Made by a program: the position numbers and the translations under genes. A DNA stretch of 64,000 nucleotides from assembly GCA_016712525.1 (NCBI GenBank), contig JADJQX010000006.1, positions 1,116,001-1,180,000 on the forward strand, given 5' to 3'. Under the pieces are notes generated by a model. The model saw only the letters and a list, made by a program, of their open reading frames with translations. It searched no databases and had not been told where the DNA came from. This document shows positions 61,446 through 64,000 of this stretch, piece after piece. This DNA comes from Myxococcales bacterium. Its GTDB lineage: Bacteria > Myxococcota_A > Polyangia > Polyangiales > Polyangiaceae. Every line of letters starts with the position of its first letter. Within the stretch, counting starts at the first letter, position 1.

Positions 61446-63796
61446 GGCTCCGTCGGGTCGCGCGAGGCATGGGGATGCTCGTCGCAGGAGCGCTCCTCCT
61501 CGGGGCTTGCGGGCGCTCAGGCTCCGAGCCTCCGCGCCCTCCGCCTCCCGCGACCGACGCCGACGCCGACGCCCGCCTCCCGGACGCCTCGTCGCCGCGG
61601 GCATCCGGCCCGGCCCTTCGGCCATGGATCGACGACCCGCGGCTCGTCGAGGCCAAGGCCGCGCTCCGTGCCCGCGACGTACGGAGGGCCGCGCTCCTCG
61701 TCGACGAGCTCGCGGCCAAGGCGGGGCTGCCACAGCCGGAAATGTGTCTCTTTTCGTATGTTTCCGGTCGCCTCTTCGCTCAGTCCGGGGAGCCCTCGCG
61801 AGCCCTCGTGGCGTTCACCCGTGCGTCGGTCGATGGGTGTGTCGTCAGCGCGTACGCGCGCCTCGGTGCTGCTCGCGCCGCGCTCCTCACGCAATCCCCG
61901 GGCGAGGCCGAGAAGCTCCTCGCGTCCGTCACGGGGACCGCCGCCGACGACGAGGCTCGCGTCCTCCGCGCCGACGCGCTCGCGCTCCTCGGGCGCCGCG
62001 CCGAGGCCGTGCCCCTCTGGAGAGCCGTCCTCGAAGGCGCGCCCCGTGGACCCCATTGGGTCGAGTGCGCCGGCAGGCTCGCGTCCGCGCTGGCTGATGG
62101 AGAGGCGGGCGCGCCGCCCACGGAGGCTTCGGCCAAAGAAGCCTACCGGCTCGCCACCCGTGTGCTGCTCGAGGTTCCGTCGCGCGCCGACACCTACGGC
62201 GCCAAAGCGTCGCGGGCGCGCGCCGCGCAGGTCGCGAAGCTCCCGTCCGAGCTCACCCGTGAGGAGCGTCTCGTGGAGGCCAAGGCGCTCGTCGACGCGG
62301 GAGATCCGTCGCGCGCGCTCGCTCGTGCCCAGGCGCTCGCGGCCGAGCCCGGGCTCGACCCGAAGCTTGGGTGCGGCGCTTCTCTCGTCCGCGCGCAAGC
62401 CATCGCGAAGACCTCCAAGAGCGCGCCCTCGGCCGACGCGTGGGGCGACGCGATCGGCAAATGCGACGCCGATCCGGAGCTCGTCACGGCGCTCTACTCC
62501 GGGGCGAAATCGAGCGCGTCGGCCAAGCGCCCCCAAGAGGCCCTCTTCCGTTTCGCCGAGGTCGAGCGACGCTTCCCCGCCCATCGCCTCGCCGACGACG
62601 CCGCGCTTCGAGCGGCGGCCGTGCTCGAAGATCAGGGCGACCGTGCGCAAGCCATCGACAAGCTCGCGCAGGTGGCCGATCTCTATCCCGAGGGGGACAT
62701 GCGCGGCGAGGCGCTCTTTCGCGCCGCGCTGCTCGCGCAGAAGAACGGAGACACGGCCCGCGCCAGCACGCTGCTCACGCGCATCGACGCGCTCTTTCCC
62801 GACGATCGCCACTGGGCCTCGGCGGGGCGCGCCACCTTCTTTCGGGCGCGGCTCGCCGAGCGCGCAGGCGACACGAAGGGCGCGCACACGCTCGACGGGG
62901 ACGTCATCGCTCGAGCGCCGCTGTCGTTCTACATGGCCCGCTCCTACGCGCGTTTGGCCGAGGCCGACCCGGCGGCCGCCAAGGCCTCCCTCGATGCGCT
63001 CGTCGCGCGTGACGCGAGGTCCGAGGTCCCGGCTCCGTCCCCCGAGGTGCTCGGCTCGGCGCCGTGGAAGCGCGCGCAAGCGCTGCTCGAGGCGCAAGAC
63101 GTGGACGGCGCCAAGCGCGAGCTCGTGCTGGCGGGTGCGCTGGCCGAAGGGGCCTCCTCGGAGCTCGTGTGGGCGTCCGGGGCGCTCTTCGTCGGCGCGC
63201 GTGCTTGGGACGTCGGTCATTCGTTCTCGCGCGGCCGCGTCAAAGACCACCTCGCCCGTCTCCCCGAAGGAGGTTTTCGCACCCTGTGGGAGACCGCCTA
63301 CCCTCGCGCCTTCGACGACGAAGTGGCTCGCGCCACGGCCGCGCACGGGGTCATGCCCGCGCTCGTGTTCGGGATCATGCGCGAAGAGTCGAGCTTCATG
63401 CCCGAGGTCCGTAGCCCGGCGAACGCGTACGGCCTCATGCAGCTCATCCCTCCGACGGCGAAGTGGGTCTCCGACGGTGTGGCCGTCTCCGAGGCCGATC
63501 TGAAGAAGCCCGAGGTCTCGGTCGACCTCGGGACGAAGCTCCTCGGAAAGCTCTTGGGGACCCACAAACACCCTGCGCTGGCCATCGCCGCCTACAACGC
63601 GGGCTCGGGTGCCGTGCATCGTTGGGTCGCGGCCAACGGCGCCGACGAGCTCGAGCCGTTCGTCGAAGGCATTCCGTACGAAGAGACACGAAACTACGTG
63701 AAGCGGGTGCTCGCGAGCACGGTGACGTACGCGTACCTCTACGATCGCGCCCACCTCGACGAGCTGCTCCGGCTCCCGTCGAAGGTCACCCGGTGA
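61442..63796 (+). CDS. Large TPR lytic transglycosylase lipoprotein (Slt type)
   Basis: About 784 aa. GTG 61442 is coupled to the coiled-coil gene; a lipoprotein signal follows with lipobox LLGAC (about residues 25-29). The middle (about 60-600) is a helical superhelix of TPR-like repeats, as in the doughnut of Slt70 (AREAL, AAVLEDQGDRAQAIDKLAQVADLYPEG). The C-terminal catalytic domain (about 640-770) has REESSFMPEVRSPANAYGLMQLIP with catalytic Glu649, and ALAIAAYNAGSGAVHRW. It cleaves glycan strands to anhydromuramyl ends during growth. Lipid anchoring differs from soluble Slt70. It ends GTGA into the next gene. Confidence 0.9.
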   Translation: MRLRRVARGMGMLVAGALLLGACGRSGSEPPRPPPPATDADADARLPDASSPRASGPALRPWIDDPRLVEAKAALRARDVRRAALLVDELAAKAGLPQPEMCLFSYVSGRLFAQSGEPSRALVAFTRASVDGCVVSAYARLGAARAALLTQSPGEAEKLLASVTGTAADDEARVLRADALALLGRRAEAVPLWRAVLEGAPRGPHWVECAGRLASALADGEAGAPPTEASAKEAYRLATRVLLEVPSRADTYGAKASRARAAQVAKLPSELTREERLVEAKALVDAGDPSRALARAQALAAEPGLDPKLGCGASLVRAQAIAKTSKSAPSADAWGDAIGKCDADPELVTALYSGAKSSASAKRPQEALFRFAEVERRFPAHRLADDAALRAAAVLEDQGDRAQAIDKLAQVADLYPEGDMRGEALFRAALLAQKNGDTARASTLLTRIDALFPDDRHWASAGRATFFRARLAERAGDTKGAHTLDGDVIARAPLSFYMARSYARLAEADPAAAKASLDALVARDARSEVPAPSPEVLGSAPWKRAQALLEAQDVDGAKRELVLAGALAEGASSELVWASGALFVGARAWDVGHSFSRGRVKDHLARLPEGGFRTLWETAYPRAFDDEVARATAAHGVMPALVFGIMREESSFMPEVRSPANAYGLMQLIPPTAKWVSDGVAVSEADLKKPEVSVDLGTKLLGKLLGTHKHPALAIAAYNAGSGAVHRWVAANGADELEPFVEGIPYEETRNYVKRVLASTVTYAYLYDRAHLDELLRLPSKVTR

Positions 63797-64000
63797 AGAA
63801 GCGCGCGACCCCTCAGCTCGCGTTCGACTTCGTCGCCACGCCCCCCGCGGAACGCGAGGCTCCGCCCACGTCGCCCCCCTCGGCAAAGGCCACGTCGGCG
63901 CCAGCCGCGGCGAGCGCGCGCGAGCACCCCCTCGAGCGCTTCCCTGCGTCGGCGTCTCCGGAGCCCTCCGCCGCCATCGTGTTCGTGGTGCCCACGGCGA
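63793..64000 (+). CDS. Partial gene, function unknown (runs off window)
   Basis: Only the first 69 codons are visible. GTG 63793 overlaps the transglycosylase stop (GTGA). It begins VKKRATPQLAFDFVATPP, then a Pro/Ala/Ser-rich stretch (about 17-55) and a hydrophobic turn PSAAIVFVVPTA at the edge. There is no signal peptide, so it is likely cytoplasmic. The linker followed by a hydrophobic strand could begin a nucleotide-binding or other folded domain, but nothing can be assigned. Confidence 0.55.
   Translation, partial: MKKRATPQLAFDFVATPPAEREAPPTSPPSAKATSAPAAASAREHPLERFPASASPEPSAAIVFVVPTA

Overview
The window is 64 kb of very GC-rich bacterial chromosome, most likely from a myxobacterium (Myxococcota, probably class Polyangia). 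The evidence is the base composition, with G/C at most third codon positions; a Cys-rich, calcium-repeat surface protein with a MYXO-CTERM-type tail (8603-10525); a membrane-anchored Ser/Thr kinase with two kinase domains; and the large number of lipoproteins with Pro/Thr/Asp-rich linkers and no obvious homologues. This placement is inference from style and families, not from a marker gene. No rRNA, tRNA, phage or IS element was recognised.

Layout. 1-3301 (minus): a LysM protein running off the left edge, coupled to a CpoB/YbgF-like lipoprotein, and a Pro/Ala-rich protein. 3473-8164: two divergent membrane fatty-acid desaturases around a small inverted repeat, then a membrane protein and an RseP-type site-2 protease. 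8187-14229: a small membrane protein, the MYXO-CTERM protein, a five-TIG lipoprotein and rsmB. 14554-19802: a secreted protein whose end lies in a short palindromic repeat, a TVP38/DedA-type protein, a FadL-like protein and a large porin. 19831-25078: potassium control, with kup opposed to a small membrane protein, a short KdpD-like kinase (apparent one-base frameshift) and a KdpE-like regulator. 25117-28757: a sulfur-relay cluster (ArsR-rhodanese regulator with a perfect operator palindrome, MFS-rhodanese transporter, cysteine desulfurase). 28938-32861: a YCII/DGPF protein with an ECF42-type sigma factor, a GST and a pectate-lyase-like lipoprotein.

32883-40511 (minus) is a six-gene envelope operon in which every junction overlaps by 1 or 4 nt: periplasmic binding protein, lipoprotein, porin, DUF2135-like lipoprotein, TonB-dependent receptor, lipoprotein. 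Upstream of it is a one-component HTH/PBP-like regulator, with a perfect palindrome between them. I read this as a regulated outer-membrane uptake system for an unidentified small ligand, possibly an oxyanion.

40550-45566 looks like a defence island: a Septu-like pair (ATPase plus HNH nuclease), a 42-bp-phased palindrome/A-tract array, an unrecognised helical protein, and a second coupled pair (ABC-type ATPase plus a small protein with a PD-(D/E)xK signature) that matches no system I can name. It is the best candidate here for something undescribed.

45691-64000: a CcmH-like protein with an unusual Cys-Cys motif, several lipoproteins, a MATE exporter, the double kinase, carB, a membrane protein, a FliJ-like coiled coil, a large lytic transglycosylase, and the start of another gene at the right edge.
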